DNA of 64,000 nucleotides from Streptomyces sp. Alt3 (GCF_030719215.1 NZ_CP120983.1:6758001-6822000); one strand, 5' to 3'; positions 1-8,728 are shown, numbered from the stretch's first letter. Notes: a model not told the origin generated them from the letters alone. A program made the numbers and translations.

Positions 1-1
1 G

Positions 2-388
2 GTCGCCGAGGTGCACAACACCTACGGGGAACGCCACTGTTACCTGCTGCGGCCGGACGCCGCGGACCGGGCCTGGACCCGCAAGGACTTCTACGTCTCG
101 CCGTTCTTCCCGGTGGACGGCGACTACCGCATGCGGCTGCCCGAACCGGACCGGCGGCTGAGTCTGACGGTCCACCTGGAGCGCGAGGGCGCACGCCCGT
201 TCACGGCGACCGTCAACGGCACCCGGCGCCCCGGCACGCCCGCCCAGCTGCTGAGGCTGTTCCTCCGTCACCCCTTCTCCACCGCGGTCGTGTCCGCCGC
301 CATCCGGCTGCACGGCATCCGGCTGTTCCTGCGCCGGCTGCCCGTACAGCCCCGTCCCTCACACCACACCCAGGAAGGCATGCAGTGA
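2..388 (+). CDS. DUF1365 family protein, 3' part only
   Basis: The reading frame is already open at the left edge, so the 5' end lies outside the window and the visible GTG at 11 is probably internal. The visible 128 residues match the C-terminal part of DUF1365 proteins as I recall them: the VHNTYGERHCYLL segment, then KDFYVSPFFPVDGDYRMR, then a tail with a conserved Arg/Leu-rich stretch. No enzymatic function is established for DUF1365. These genes recur next to cyclopropane-fatty-acid synthase genes, as here. The stop codon overlaps the next start in a GTGA, which points to translational coupling in a lipid-modification operon of at least four genes. Confidence 0.8.
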   Translation, partial: VAEVHNTYGERHCYLLRPDAADRAWTRKDFYVSPFFPVDGDYRMRLPEPDRRLSLTVHLEREGARPFTATVNGTRRPGTPAQLLRLFLRHPFSTAVVSAAIRLHGIRLFLRRLPVQPRPSHHTQEGMQ

Positions 389-1719
389 AGGTGCCCACCT
401 CTCCCACCTCGCCCACTTCTCCCACCTCGCCCGTCGCGCCCGCACGCAGCGGCACGATCCCGGCCCAGACGCGGGCCGCCACGACCCCCCTTGCCGGGGT
501 GGACCCGGCCCGATGGCCCGATGTCGCCGCCCAGCCACGGGCCTCCGGGATCAGGACGGCCGTGGCCGAACGGCTCGTACGGCACGCGCTGTCCCGGCTG
601 CCGCTGCGTGCCCGCCTCGCCGGCCGCGACAGCATCGGGCTGGGCGGCCCGCTCATGGAGATCCGCCGGCCCGACGCGTTCTTCCGGCGGATCGGCGCGG
701 GCGGGCTCGTCGGCTTCGGCGAGTCGTACATGGCCGGGGAGTGGGACTCGCCCGACCTCGTCGGGGTGCTGAGCGTCCTCGCCGGGAACGCGGCGGACCT
801 CGTCCCCGCACCGCTGCAGAAGCTGCGGAGCCTGTGGGCCCTGCGGCAGCCCGCCTCGCAGGCCAACACCCCCGAGGGCTCACGCGACAACATCAGCCAT
901 CACTACGACCTGTCGAACGACCTCTTCGCCCTGTTCCTCGACGACACGCTGACCTACTCCTCGGCCGTCTTCCGCGGCTTCCCCGCGGAGCACGACCTGC
1001 TGCCCGCCGCCCAGCACCGCAAGATCGACCTGCTGCTGGACCTGGCCGGCGTGGGTCCCGGCACCGAGCTGCTGGAGATCGGCACCGGCTGGGGCGAACT
1101 CGCGCTCCGCGCCGCCGCGCGGGGAGCCCGCGTCACCACCCTCACGCTCTCCCGCGAACAGCAGGAGCTTGCCAGGGGCCGGATCCGCGAGGCCGGCCAC
1201 GAGGACCGGGTCGACGTGCGGCTCTGCGACTACCGGGACGTCACCGGGGAGTACGACGCGATCGTCAGCGTCGAGATGATCGAGGCCGTCGGCGCGGAGT
1301 TCTGGCCGGTGTACTTCCGGACCCTGGAGCGCTGCCTCGCCCCCGGCGGCCGCGTCGCACTCCAGGCCATCACCATGCCGGACGACCGGATGCTCGCCAG
1401 CCGCAGCACCTACACCTGGATCCAGAAGTACATCTTCCCGGGCGGACTCCTCCCCTCCACCGAGGCGGTCGAACGCGTCACCACCGCCCACACCGGACTG
1501 CGGACGAGGCAGCGCAGCACCTTCGGCATGCACTACGCCGAGACCCTGAGGCTGTGGCGGGAACGGTTCGAGGAGCGGGCCGCCCAGGTCGACGCGCTCG
1601 GCTTCGACGCGACCTTCCGCCGTATGTGGACCTTCTACCTCGCCTACTCCGAGGCCGGATTCCGGTCCGGTTACCTCGATGTGCAGCAGCTTCTCCTGAC
1701 CCGTGAGGACACCGCGTGA
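385..1719 (+). CDS. Cyclopropane-fatty-acyl-phospholipid synthase family methyltransferase (first of two)
   Basis: This is a 444-residue SAM-dependent methyltransferase of the CFA/mycolic-acid cyclopropane synthase family, which transfers a methylene or methyl group from SAM to the double bond of a membrane phospholipid acyl chain. Visible signatures are ISHHYDLSNDLFALFLDD (about residue 170), the SAM-binding motif LLEIGTGWGELALRAA (about 228) and a C-terminal FGMHYAETLRLW segment. The N-terminus is a low-complexity Thr-Ser-Pro repeat (residues 4-16) that is not part of the fold, so a later start cannot be excluded. The gene overlaps DUF1365 upstream and a second CFA synthase downstream by 4 bp each. 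With two paralogues in one operon, one may make a different product (for example a methyl branch); this is inference. Confidence 0.9.
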   Translation: MKVPTSPTSPTSPTSPVAPARSGTIPAQTRAATTPLAGVDPARWPDVAAQPRASGIRTAVAERLVRHALSRLPLRARLAGRDSIGLGGPLMEIRRPDAFFRRIGAGGLVGFGESYMAGEWDSPDLVGVLSVLAGNAADLVPAPLQKLRSLWALRQPASQANTPEGSRDNISHHYDLSNDLFALFLDDTLTYSSAVFRGFPAEHDLLPAAQHRKIDLLLDLAGVGPGTELLEIGTGWGELALRAAARGARVTTLTLSREQQELARGRIREAGHEDRVDVRLCDYRDVTGEYDAIVSVEMIEAVGAEFWPVYFRTLERCLAPGGRVALQAITMPDDRMLASRSTYTWIQKYIFPGGLLPSTEAVERVTTAHTGLRTRQRSTFGMHYAETLRLWRERFEERAAQVDALGFDATFRRMWTFYLAYSEAGFRSGYLDVQQLLLTREDTA

Positions 1720-3110
1720 ACACCTTTACCGACACCCCGGGAACCGGAGCGGCGCAGCGGATCGCGCCGGTCGTCGAGCAGTTCCTCGGCGGCCCGCCGC
1801 CGGTCAGGATCAGGATGTGGGACGGCAGCGAGACCGGCCCCGAGGACGCCCCCACGGTGCACGTGCGTTCCCGCCGCGCTCTGCGCCGACTGCTGTGGCA
1901 GCCGGGCGAACTCGGCCTCGCAGAGGCCTACATCACCGGTGACATCGACATCGCCGACGACCTCGCGGAGGGGCTGCGCGCCATGCGCCGCGCGTCACGG
2001 GAGCAGGGCCTCGACCTGCCCCGTCCCGGCCTCGCCGACCGCCTCCGGGCTGCCGGGACCGCGCTGCGCCTCGGCGCGGTCGGCCCACGCCCGCCGGTCC
2101 CCGCGGCCCGGGCCGGACTCAGCGGGGCACTGCACAGCAAGGCACGCGACCGGGCGGCCATCAGCCACCACTACGACCTGTCGAACGCCTTCTACTCCCT
2201 GCTGCTCGACGAGACCATGGCCTACTCGTGCGGCTACTGGACCGGCACAGGACCGGACTACGGCCCGGCCGACGCCCAGCGCGACAAGCTTGAGCTGATC
2301 TGCCGCAAGCTCGGGCTGGGCCCGGGTGCCCGCCTCCTCGACATCGGCTGCGGCTGGGGGTCCCTGACGCTCCACGCGGCGGGCAGACACGGGGTCCGCG
2401 TCACGGCGGTCACCCTGGCCGGCGAACAGGCGGCGTACGTGCGCGCACAGGTGGCGGAGCGCGGCCTGGAGGAACTCGTCGAGGTGCACTGCTGCGACTA
2501 CCGTGACGTCGCCGGCCTGCCGGACTTCCGCGGCGGGTACGACGCGGTGTCCACCGTCGAGATGGGGGAGCACGTCGGGGACGCCGAGTACCCGGCCTTC
2601 ACCGCGCTGCTGCACTCGGTGCTCCGGCCGCGGGGCCGCGCCCTGGTGCAGCAGATGTCCCGGGGTACCACCGCCCCCGGTGGCGGTGCCTTCATCGAGT
2701 CGTACATCGCTCCGGACATGCACATGCGTCCTCTCGGTGAGACGGTCGGACTCCTCGAAGGGGCGGGGCTGGAGGTCCGTGACGTGGAATCGATGCGTGA
2801 GCACTACGTGCTGACCGTCGAGGCATGGCACCGGACGCTGGAGGAGCGCTGGCCCGAGTTCACGGCTCTCGTCGGTGAGGAGACCGCCCGGGTGTGGCGC
2901 CTGTACCTGGTGGGCGGTGCCCTCGCCTTCGAGGAGCGGCGCATGGGCGTGGACCAGATCCTCTCGGTCCGGCCCGACGCGGAGGGATCTGCGGGCATGC
3001 CCCCCACCCGCCACGGCTGGTACGAGGGCCTGGGCGCGTCGGCCGCTGCGGGCGGGCACGCCCCCTGCGAACCCGTCGTCGCCGGGCCGCGCACGGGGTC
3101 CGGCCGGTGA
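1716..3110 (+). CDS. cfa: Cyclopropane-fatty-acyl-phospholipid synthase family methyltransferase (second of two)
   Basis: This 464-residue enzyme starts at a GTG that overlaps the preceding stop by 4 bp. It carries the family markers ISHHYDLSNAFYSLLLDET (about residue 149), the SAM-binding motif LLDIGCGWGSLTLHAAG (about 207), STVEMGEHVG (about 280) and the late MREHYVLTVEAWHRTLEERW segment typical of CFA synthases. It is closer to the bacterial CFA consensus (GCGWG) than its upstream neighbour (GTGWG). The last 45 residues are rich in Gly, Ala and Pro and look unstructured. It acts on membrane phospholipids. Co-occurrence of DUF1365, two CFA genes and DUF1295 suggests a multi-step acyl modification rather than simple cyclopropanation. 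Confidence 0.92.
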   Translation: MNTFTDTPGTGAAQRIAPVVEQFLGGPPPVRIRMWDGSETGPEDAPTVHVRSRRALRRLLWQPGELGLAEAYITGDIDIADDLAEGLRAMRRASREQGLDLPRPGLADRLRAAGTALRLGAVGPRPPVPAARAGLSGALHSKARDRAAISHHYDLSNAFYSLLLDETMAYSCGYWTGTGPDYGPADAQRDKLELICRKLGLGPGARLLDIGCGWGSLTLHAAGRHGVRVTAVTLAGEQAAYVRAQVAERGLEELVEVHCCDYRDVAGLPDFRGGYDAVSTVEMGEHVGDAEYPAFTALLHSVLRPRGRALVQQMSRGTTAPGGGAFIESYIAPDMHMRPLGETVGLLEGAGLEVRDVESMREHYVLTVEAWHRTLEERWPEFTALVGEETARVWRLYLVGGALAFEERRMGVDQILSVRPDAEGSAGMPPTRHGWYEGLGASAAAGGHAPCEPVVAGPRTGSGR

Positions 3111-3919
3111 ACGGCTTCGCCTGGCAGGCGTTCGCCGTGAACCTGGCGGCGGCCGGGGGCGCCGCCCTGGCCGTCATGCTCGTGACGTTCCTGATCGCCC
3201 TGCGCAAGGGGATGCACAGGATCGTCGACGTCGCGTGGGGCCTCGGGTTCGCCGCCGTCGCCCTCACCTCGTACGCCATGTCGGCCGGCGACGGGAACGA
3301 CGCACGCCGGCTCCTGGTGACCGTGCTGACCGTGGTCTGGGGCGTTCGCCTGGCCGTGCACATCGGCCGGCGGGGCCGCGGCCACGGGGAGGACCCACGC
3401 TACGAGGCCATGCTGGCCAAGGCACCGGGCCATCCCGGCCTGTACGCCCTGCGGAAGGTCTATCTGCTCCAGGGCGCGCTGGTATGGCTCATCTCCCTGC
3501 CGGTACAGGCCGGGTACTACCTGCCGGGGCCACTGGACGTGTGGGCCTGGGCCGGTGCGGCGCTCTGGGCCGTGGGGCTCGCCTTCGAGGCGGTGGGGGA
3601 CGCGCAGCTGGCCCGGTTCAAGCGCGATCCGGCGAACAAGGGCCGGATCATGGACCGGGGGCTGTGGTCCTGGACCCGGCACCCGAACTACTTCGGCGAC
3701 TTCTGCGTCTGGTGGGGGCTCTTCCTCGTCGTCTGCGGTGACCCCGCGGTGGCGGCCACCACGCTCGTCTCGCCCGTGGTGATGAGCCTCCTGCTGACCA
3801 AGGGCAGCGGCAAGGCACTGCTGGAGCGGCACATGGAGGGACGCCCGGGATACGCCGAGTACGTCGCCCGTACCAGCGGCTTCCTCCCCCTGCCGCCGGG
3901 AACGCTGCGCCGGGGCTGA
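3107..3919 (+). CDS. DUF1295 / steroid 5-alpha-reductase-like membrane protein
   Basis: I chose the GTG at 3107 because it overlaps the preceding stop in a GTGA, like the other junctions of this operon, giving 270 residues. Several hydrophobic segments (about 10-30, 45-65, 70-90, 120-140, 150-170 and a pair near 215-245) make it an integral membrane protein. The C-terminal WTRHPNYFGDFCVWWGLFL segment is the signature shared by DUF1295, isoprenylcysteine methyltransferases and 5-alpha-reductases, which bind NAD(P)H or SAM. A role in reducing or isomerising the modified acyl chain fits the operon but is inference. A strong hairpin follows at 3926-3968. Confidence 0.88.
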   Translation: MNGFAWQAFAVNLAAAGGAALAVMLVTFLIALRKGMHRIVDVAWGLGFAAVALTSYAMSAGDGNDARRLLVTVLTVVWGVRLAVHIGRRGRGHGEDPRYEAMLAKAPGHPGLYALRKVYLLQGALVWLISLPVQAGYYLPGPLDVWAWAGAALWAVGLAFEAVGDAQLARFKRDPANKGRIMDRGLWSWTRHPNYFGDFCVWWGLFLVVCGDPAVAATTLVSPVVMSLLLTKGSGKALLERHMEGRPGYAEYVARTSGFLPLPPGTLRRG

Positions 3920-3925
3920 ACAACA

Positions 3926-3968
3926 GCGGAAGGGTGTGTGCCCCCGCCGGGGGCACACACCCTTCCGC
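3926..3968. terminator. Perfect bidirectional terminator between convergent operons
   Basis: Two 20-nt arms (3926-3945 and 3949-3968) are exact reverse complements around a 3-nt loop (gcc). It sits 7 bases after the stop of the DUF1295 gene and about 80 bases past the stop of the convergent oxidoreductase gene, so it can serve both strands. There is no long T-run, as is usual for Streptomyces terminators. Confidence 0.92.
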
Positions 3969-4050
3969 CCGGTGCGGAGCCCGATCGTGCCGCGCCGCAC
4001 CCCGCTGTCCTACGTGTCCGCCACCGCCGTCAACCCCGCCGCGAGCCCGG

Positions 4051-6366
4051 TCAACGGATGACGCCCCCGCTCTCCCCCGCGGGTTCCAACCGCACGACCA
4101 TGCCCTTGGCGGTCGGCTGGTTGCTGGACTCGGCCACACTGTCCAGCGGCAGCAGGACGTTGGCCTCGGGGTAGTACGCGGCGGCGCAGCCGGGGGCCGT
4201 CGGGTAGGGCACCACCGTGAAGTTCTCCGCGCGGCGATCCGCGCTGCCGTCCCAGACACTCACCAGGTCGACGTTCTGCCCCGGTGCCAGCCCGAGCCGG
4301 GTAACGTCCCGAGGGTTCACGAGGACCACGCGGCGGCTCCCGTGGATACCCCGGTAGCGGTCGTTGTCCGTGTAGGGGACGGTGTTCCACTGATCGTGGG
4401 AACGCAGACTCTGCAACACCAGGTGTCCGTCGGGGGCGTGCAGCATCTCCCAGGCGTTGCAGGTGAACATGGCCTTGCCCGTCGCGGTGCCGTAGACGCC
4501 CTCGTTGACGGGGTTGGGAAGTCTGATGCCACCCGGACGGGCCACCCGCCGGTTGAAGTCGTGCAGCCCGGGCACGACGCGTGCGATCCGGTTCCGGATG
4601 GTGCCGTAGTCCGCTTCGAACTCCGCCCAGGGGATTCCCGCCGTGCCGTCGAGGGTACGGGCGGCGAGCCGGCACAGGATGGCGACCTCGCTGAGCAGGA
4701 CCTTGGACGCCGGTTCCAGTCGACCGTGTGAGCTGTGCACCTCACTCATCGAGTTCTCCACGGTCACGAACTGCTCGCCCGTCGCCTGGATGTCCCGTTC
4801 GGTGCGGCCCAGGGTCGGCAGGATCAGCGCGGTCCGGCCGCACACGGTATGGGACCTGTTGAGCTTGGTGGAGACGTGCACGGTCATCCCGCACCGCCGC
4901 ATGGCGTCCTCGGTGACGTCGCTGTCCGGAGCGGCCCGCACGAAATTGCCCGCGACGCCGACGAACACCTTGACCCGGCCCTCGCGCATCGCCCGGATCG
5001 TGTTCACCGAGTCCAGACCGTGGGCGCGCGGCGGCTCGAAGCCGAACTCGTCGCGCAGGGCGTCGAGGAAGGAGTCGGGCATCTGCTCCCAGATCCCCAT
5101 CGTCCGGTCGCCCTGGACGTTGCTGTGCCCGCGCACCGGGCACGCTCCCGCTCCCGCCCTGCCGAGGTTGCCGCGCAGCAGCAGGAAGTTGACGATCTCC
5201 CTGATCGTCGGCACCCCGTGCTTGTGCTGCGTCACCCCCATGGCCCAGCAGACGACGACGCGCTCGCTGCGCAGGACCTCGTCCCTGACGCTCTCGATCT
5301 CCGCGCGGGTCAGCCCGGTCGCGGCGAGGACGTCCTCCCACGCGACCGTCCGGGCGTGGCGGGAGAACTCCTCGAAACCGCTGGTGTCGGAGTGGATGAA
5401 ATCCTGGTCGAGGACGCTGCCCGGCCGGACGTCCTCCGCCTCCAGCAGCAGCCGGTTCAGGCCCTGGAACAGCGCGAGGTCGCCACCGCTGCGGATCTGG
5501 AGGAACCGGTCGGCGATCCGGACACCGCGTCCGACGACGCCGTTCGGCTGCTGGGGGTTCTTGAACCTCAGGAGACCGGCCTCCGGCAGGGCGTTCACCG
5601 CGATGACGCGGGCGCCGTTGCCCTTGGCCTCCTCCAGCGCCGAGAGCTGGCGCGGGTGGTTGGTCCCGGGGTTCTGTCCCACGACGAGGATCAGATCGGC
5701 GTGGTGGATGTCCTCCAGGCTCACCGTTCCCTTGCCGGTGCCCAGGGTCTGGTGCAGGGCGAATCCGCTGGACTCGTGGCACATGTTGCTGCAGTCGGGA
5801 AGGTTGTTGGTGCCGAAGGCCCTGGCGAGGAGCTGCAGGAGGAAGGCCGCCTCGTTGCTGACCCGGCCCGACGTGTAGAAGACCGCCTCGTCGGGTGAGT
5901 CCAGCGCCTTCAGCTCGTCGGCCAGCAGCCCCAGGGCATCGTGCCAGCTGATCGGCTCGTAGTGGTCCGAGCCGGGCCGCTTGACCATCGGCTCGGTGAG
6001 CCGGCCCTGCTGGTTGAGCCACAGGTCGGACCGCCGGCCCAGTTCGGAGACCGCGTGCCTGCGGAAGAAGCCGGCCGTGACGCGCCGCGATGTCGCCTCG
6101 TCGTTGATGTGCTTGGCGCCGTTCTCGCAGTACTCGTTGAGGTGCCGGTGTCCGGGGGACGGGTCCGCCCAGGCACACCCGGGGCAGTCGATCCCGCCCA
6201 CCTGGTTCATCGTCAGCAGCGTCAGTCCCGTCCGCCGGACCGACGTCTGCGCGAGGGAGTACTCCAGGGCGTGGGCCACGGCGGGCACCCCCGCCGCCCA
6301 CTCCTTGGGCGGGGTCACGGTGAGTCGTTCGTCCGGCTCTTCGCGCGGGGCCTTCTTCATCGGCAT
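4051..6366 (-). CDS. FdhF/YdeP-type molybdopterin oxidoreductase alpha subunit
   Basis: This is a 771-residue member of the molybdopterin-dependent oxidoreductase superfamily, formate-dehydrogenase-alpha-like YdeP subgroup. Near the N-terminus IDCPGCAWADP (about residue 58) carries the CxxC characteristic of this subgroup. It is followed by MNQVGG, the molybdopterin-binding stretches LADELKALDSPDEAVFYTSG and NMCHESSGFAL, LILVGQNPGTNHPRQL, and a C-terminal molydopterin-dinucleotide-binding region. The natural substrate of YdeP-like enzymes is not settled. No FdhD sulfurtransferase gene is adjacent. The start could be the ATG at 6366 or the one two codons later; a purine-rich GAGAGGG lies just upstream. 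It ends convergently against the lipid operon. Confidence 0.88.
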   Translation of the reverse strand: MPMKKAPREEPDERLTVTPPKEWAAGVPAVAHALEYSLAQTSVRRTGLTLLTMNQVGGIDCPGCAWADPSPGHRHLNEYCENGAKHINDEATSRRVTAGFFRRHAVSELGRRSDLWLNQQGRLTEPMVKRPGSDHYEPISWHDALGLLADELKALDSPDEAVFYTSGRVSNEAAFLLQLLARAFGTNNLPDCSNMCHESSGFALHQTLGTGKGTVSLEDIHHADLILVVGQNPGTNHPRQLSALEEAKGNGARVIAVNALPEAGLLRFKNPQQPNGVVGRGVRIADRFLQIRSGGDLALFQGLNRLLLEAEDVRPGSVLDQDFIHSDTSGFEEFSRHARTVAWEDVLAATGLTRAEIESVRDEVLRSERVVVCWAMGVTQHKHGVPTIREIVNFLLLRGNLGRAGAGACPVRGHSNVQGDRTMGIWEQMPDSFLDALRDEFGFEPPRAHGLDSVNTIRAMREGRVKVFVGVAGNFVRAAPDSDVTEDAMRRCGMTVHVSTKLNRSHTVCGRTALILPTLGRTERDIQATGEQFVTVENSMSEVHSSHGRLEPASKVLLSEVAILCRLAARTLDGTAGIPWAEFEADYGTIRNRIARVVPGLHDFNRRVARPGGIRLPNPVNEGVYGTATGKAMFTCNAWEMLHAPDGHLVLQSLRSHDQWNTVPYTDNDRYRGIHGSRRVVLVNPRDVTRLGLAPGQNVDLVSVWDGSADRRAENFTVVPYPTAPGCAAAYYPEANVLLPLDSVAESSNQPTAKGMVVRLEPAGESGGVIR

Positions 6367-6399
6367 GCCCTCTCGGTCTCTCGCTCTCGGACAAAACGG

Positions 6400-6918
6400 T
6401 CAGCCGACGGGCCAGTGGGGGACCCGGCACCTGACGGGCTCCGGCTCCACGGGCCGGACGTGGCCGTCACGGATGGCTCCACGCCAGGCCCCGCCCTCCT
6501 GCCCGAGGCCCTCGATGAACTCCTTGAAGTGACCGAGTTCGGCCCGGACCGTACGACGCGCGAATCCGGCTGCGTGGGTGCGAAGGCCCGGGGTGCCGGA
6601 GGACCGGAAGTCGATGCGCACGGCGACCTCGGTACGGCCCGGCCCCGTCGCGCGGAACGACACCTCTCCCCGATGCCCGGCACGCGCCCCCAGACTCCGC
6701 CACGTCACGAGGGAGTCGGGCCTCTGGTCCACGATCTCCGCGTCGAACTCGTGTCGCAACGGACCGAACCCGACCACCCAGCGGGTGAGATTGGGGCGGA
6801 TCTGCTCGACCCGCTTCACGACGGTCATGAACCGGGGGAAGCTCTTGAACTGCGTCCACTGGTTGTAGGCGGTGCTCACCGGCACGGCCACTTCGATCGT
6901 CTCTTCAACGCTGCTCAT
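6400..6918 (-). CDS. SRPBCC-fold (polyketide cyclase/dehydrase-like) protein
   Basis: I took the ATG at 6918, giving 172 residues, because the family's N-terminal beta-strand (SSVEETIEVAVPVSTAYNQW) begins directly after it and a GAGGACAGG lies 6 bases upstream. The sequence follows the START/SRPBCC pattern: FKSFPRFMTVVKRVEQ, then alternating strands (WRSLGARAGHRGEVSF) and a long C-terminal helix (RRTVRAELGHFKEFIEGL). Such proteins bind hydrophobic ligands in a helix-grip pocket; no ligand can be assigned here. It lies 34 bases upstream of the oxidoreductase gene on the same strand and may be co-transcribed with it. Confidence 0.8.
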   Translation of the reverse strand: MSSVEETIEVAVPVSTAYNQWTQFKSFPRFMTVVKRVEQIRPNLTRWVVGFGPLRHEFDAEIVDQRPDSLVTWRSLGARAGHRGEVSFRATGPGRTEVAVRIDFRSSGTPGLRTHAAGFARRTVRAELGHFKEFIEGLGQEGGAWRGAIRDGHVRPVEPEPVRCRVPHWPVG

Positions 6919-7052
6919 GGCCCACCTGTCCTCGGGCGCCGGGATGGCCGGTGCCGCCGCGCGACCCGCACCGTGACCGGCGACCGGAGAAGGACGTGTT
7001 CCCTGCCACCCTGCAACAGCTCCCCGGGCGCCGCTACTCAGGAGAACGCCGA

Positions 7053-7093
7053 CTCCCCGGGCACGGCCTCGGTGCGAGGTCGTGCCCGGGGAG
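7053..7093 (-). terminator. Hairpin terminator after the sigma/anti-sigma operon
   Basis: Arms 7053-7065 (ctccccgggcacg) and 7081-7093 are exact reverse complements over 13 bp, with a nested cctc/gagg stem at 7067-7079. It begins 29 bases past the anti-sigma stop codon on the minus strand. Confidence 0.85.
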
Positions 7094-7121
7094 TGCGGGA
7101 GCGGCGTGGCGGGAGAGGGAC

Positions 7122-7877
7122 TCAGGCGGCCCCGAACTCCATCAGCGCCACCGGCGCCGAGGTCGGCTGATCCGATCCGCCCGCCGGCTCGACGGTGATG
7201 CCCATGCCGGACGCACGGTCCACGGGCCCGTCCAGCAGGACCGCGTCGTCCGTCGCCGACGGGTTCATCAGCCCGGCCGACCGCATGGTGCCGGCGTCGT
7301 CGAACCACAGCTGGTAGACCTTGCCGCCCGGTGGCTGCGCCATGTCCGAGGCCAGGAACACCGCCCGGTTCACGCTCTGCGAGACCACCACGGTGCCCCG
7401 TGCGCCGTCCCCGAGATCCGCGGCGGTGGTCGTCGCGTCCGACGCGGTGAGCACCCGCGCCACCTGCTCGTTGTGCTGCTGGGCGCGGTCGGTCTCCTGC
7501 CGTGCGTCCTGCGCGACCTGGTTCTGCCACACGGCGACCCCGCCGAACGCGGCAGCGGCGGCGACACAGGCTGCGAGCGCGTACGTCGACCAGCGGCCGG
7601 CCCGCCCGGCGGGAGCCCCGGCGCGGGAACTCCGGCCGTGGGGCGGCGGCTCCTGGCGCACGGTCGTGATGTCCCGCAGGACCCGGTCCCTGAGCCCGGG
7701 CGGCGCGGTGACCGACACGGCGAGCCCGAGCCGGGCGGCCGTGGCGGACAGCTCGCGCACCTCCTGGGCGCAGGCCTCGCAGGCACCCAGATGCCGTTCG
7801 AACGCGACGCGCTCGTCCTCCGGCAGCGCGTGCAGGGCGTAGGCCCCGGTCAGTGTGTGCAGTTCGGCCGTGCTCAT
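7122..7877 (-). CDS. rskA: RskA-type anti-sigma factor
   Basis: The 251-residue protein starts at an ATG overlapping the sigma-factor stop (ATGA). Residues 1-80 form the cytosolic sigma-binding domain with the H-x3-C-x2-C pattern (FERHLGACEACAQEV) of zinc-associated anti-sigma domains. One membrane segment (STYALAACVAAAAAFGGVAVW) lies at about 113-133. The rest is the extracytoplasmic anti-sigma-K domain, ending in SAPVALMEFGAA. It would hold the upstream ECF sigma factor at the membrane until proteolysis releases it, as for M. tuberculosis RskA/SigK (established for that family). The inducing signal here is unknown. Confidence 0.9.
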   Translation of the reverse strand: MSTAELHTLTGAYALHALPEDERVAFERHLGACEACAQEVRELSATAARLGLAVSVTAPPGLRDRVLRDITTVRQEPPPHGRSSRAGAPAGRAGRWSTYALAACVAAAAAFGGVAVWQNQVAQDARQETDRAQQHNEQVARVLTASDATTTAADLGDGARGTVVVSQSVNRAVFLASDMAQPPGGKVYQLWFDDAGTMRSAGLMNPSATDDAVLLDGPVDRASGMGITVEPAGGSDQPTSAPVALMEFGAA

Positions 7878-8458
7878 GCGCTCACCCCCAGGCAGTCGCG
7901 CAGCCGGATCAGCCCGTCGCGCAGCCGTGTCTTGATGGTTCCCAGCGGTACGGACAGCAGTTCGCCGACCTCGCGATACGTCAGCCCGCGGTAGTACGCC
8001 AGCGTCACCGACTCCCGCTGGAGCTCGGACAGGGTCCGCAGACAGCGCCGGACCTGCTCCCTCTCCAGCCGGGTCTCGACCTGCTCGGACACCTCGTCGA
8101 AGTCCGGGGTGCGGTCCAGCAGCGCCGCCTTGTGCTCCCGCGCCGCGGTCGCCTCCGCCGACCGCACCCGGTCGACCGCGCGGTGGTGGGCGAGCGTCAG
8201 CACCCAGTTCATGGCGCTGCCGCGGGACGGCTGGTAGCGGGGGGCGGTGCGCCACACCTCGACCAGGACCTCCTGGGCCACCTCCTCCGACTGGGCCGGG
8301 TCCCGGAGCACGCTCCGTACGAGGCCGAGGACAGGCCCGCTGACCTGGTCGTACACCTGGGTGAAGGCGTCCTGGTCGCCACGGGCCACCTGGACGAGCA
8401 ACTCCTGCAGGCCGGGGCCCGGTGAGGGGGCCCCACTGATGTGTACGGCTTCTTTCAC
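7874..8458 (-). CDS. sigK: SigK-like ECF RNA polymerase sigma factor
   Basis: This 194-residue ECF sigma factor has region 2 at about 25-95 (DAFTQVYDQVSGPVLGLVRS, then EEVAQEVLVEVWRTAPRY) and region 4 at about 130-185 (LSELQRESVTLAYYRGLTYR, then EVGELLSVPLGTIKTRLRDG). The RGLTYREVGELL and GTIKTRLRDGL stretches and the partner anti-sigma gene place it in the SigK (ECF19) group. It starts at a GTG with GGGAGGACC upstream. A promoter matching the SigK consensus lies 41-68 bases upstream (8499-8526), so the pair is probably autoregulated. Translational coupling with the anti-sigma gene keeps their ratio fixed. Confidence 0.92.
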   Translation of the reverse strand: MKEAVHISGAPSPGPGLQELLVQVARGDQDAFTQVYDQVSGPVLGLVRSVLRDPAQSEEVAQEVLVEVWRTAPRYQPSRGSAMNWVLTLAHHRAVDRVRSAEATAAREHKAALLDRTPDFDEVSEQVETRLEREQVRRCLRTLSELQRESVTLAYYRGLTYREVGELLSVPLGTIKTRLRDGLIRLRDCLGVSA

Positions 8459-8498
8459 GCGGACGGTCCTCCCGGAGCACGCATCGGTTTCCTGGTTG

Positions 8499-8526
8499 AT
8501 TCGGAGCCGGCGCTTCTCCGGATTGG
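8499..8526 (-). promoter_or_regulatory. SigK-type autoregulatory promoter
   Basis: On the minus strand CCAATC (8526-8521) and CCGAAT (8504-8499) are separated by 16 bases. This nearly equals the SigK promoter described in mycobacteria (CCATCC, 16-17 bases, CCGAAT). The -10 element ends about 40 bases before the sigma start codon. Confidence 0.7.
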
Positions 8527-8674
8527 TCGAACAGGGTACGGATTCGTGGGCCGGGCCGCATCCTCGCGCGAGTACCTGCCGCCACGGACCGTGACACCCA
8601 TGTGGAGGCCTCCGCCCGCGTCCACGAGGACGGACAGCAGGTGCGAGGGGCCGCGGGGGAGTGACGGGAGAACG

Positions 8675-8713
8675 CGGAACCCGGCCGGCGTCGAGGACGG
8701 CGACCGGGTTCCG
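8675..8713 (-). terminator. Hairpin terminator after the siderophore-interacting gene
   Basis: Arms 8675-8684 (cggaacccgg) and 8704-8713 (ccgggttccg) are exact reverse complements. It begins 15 bases beyond the stop of the minus-strand gene ending at 8729, and it separates that gene from the sigK promoter. Confidence 0.8.
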
Positions 8714-8728
8714 GGTGGGGCGAGGGGC

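Noticed and set aside
397..432. Short tandem repeat coding for Thr-Ser-Pro at the start of the first CFA gene
   Set aside because: It has imperfect units and only about four copies. It looks like a disordered N-terminal tail rather than a functional repeat array.
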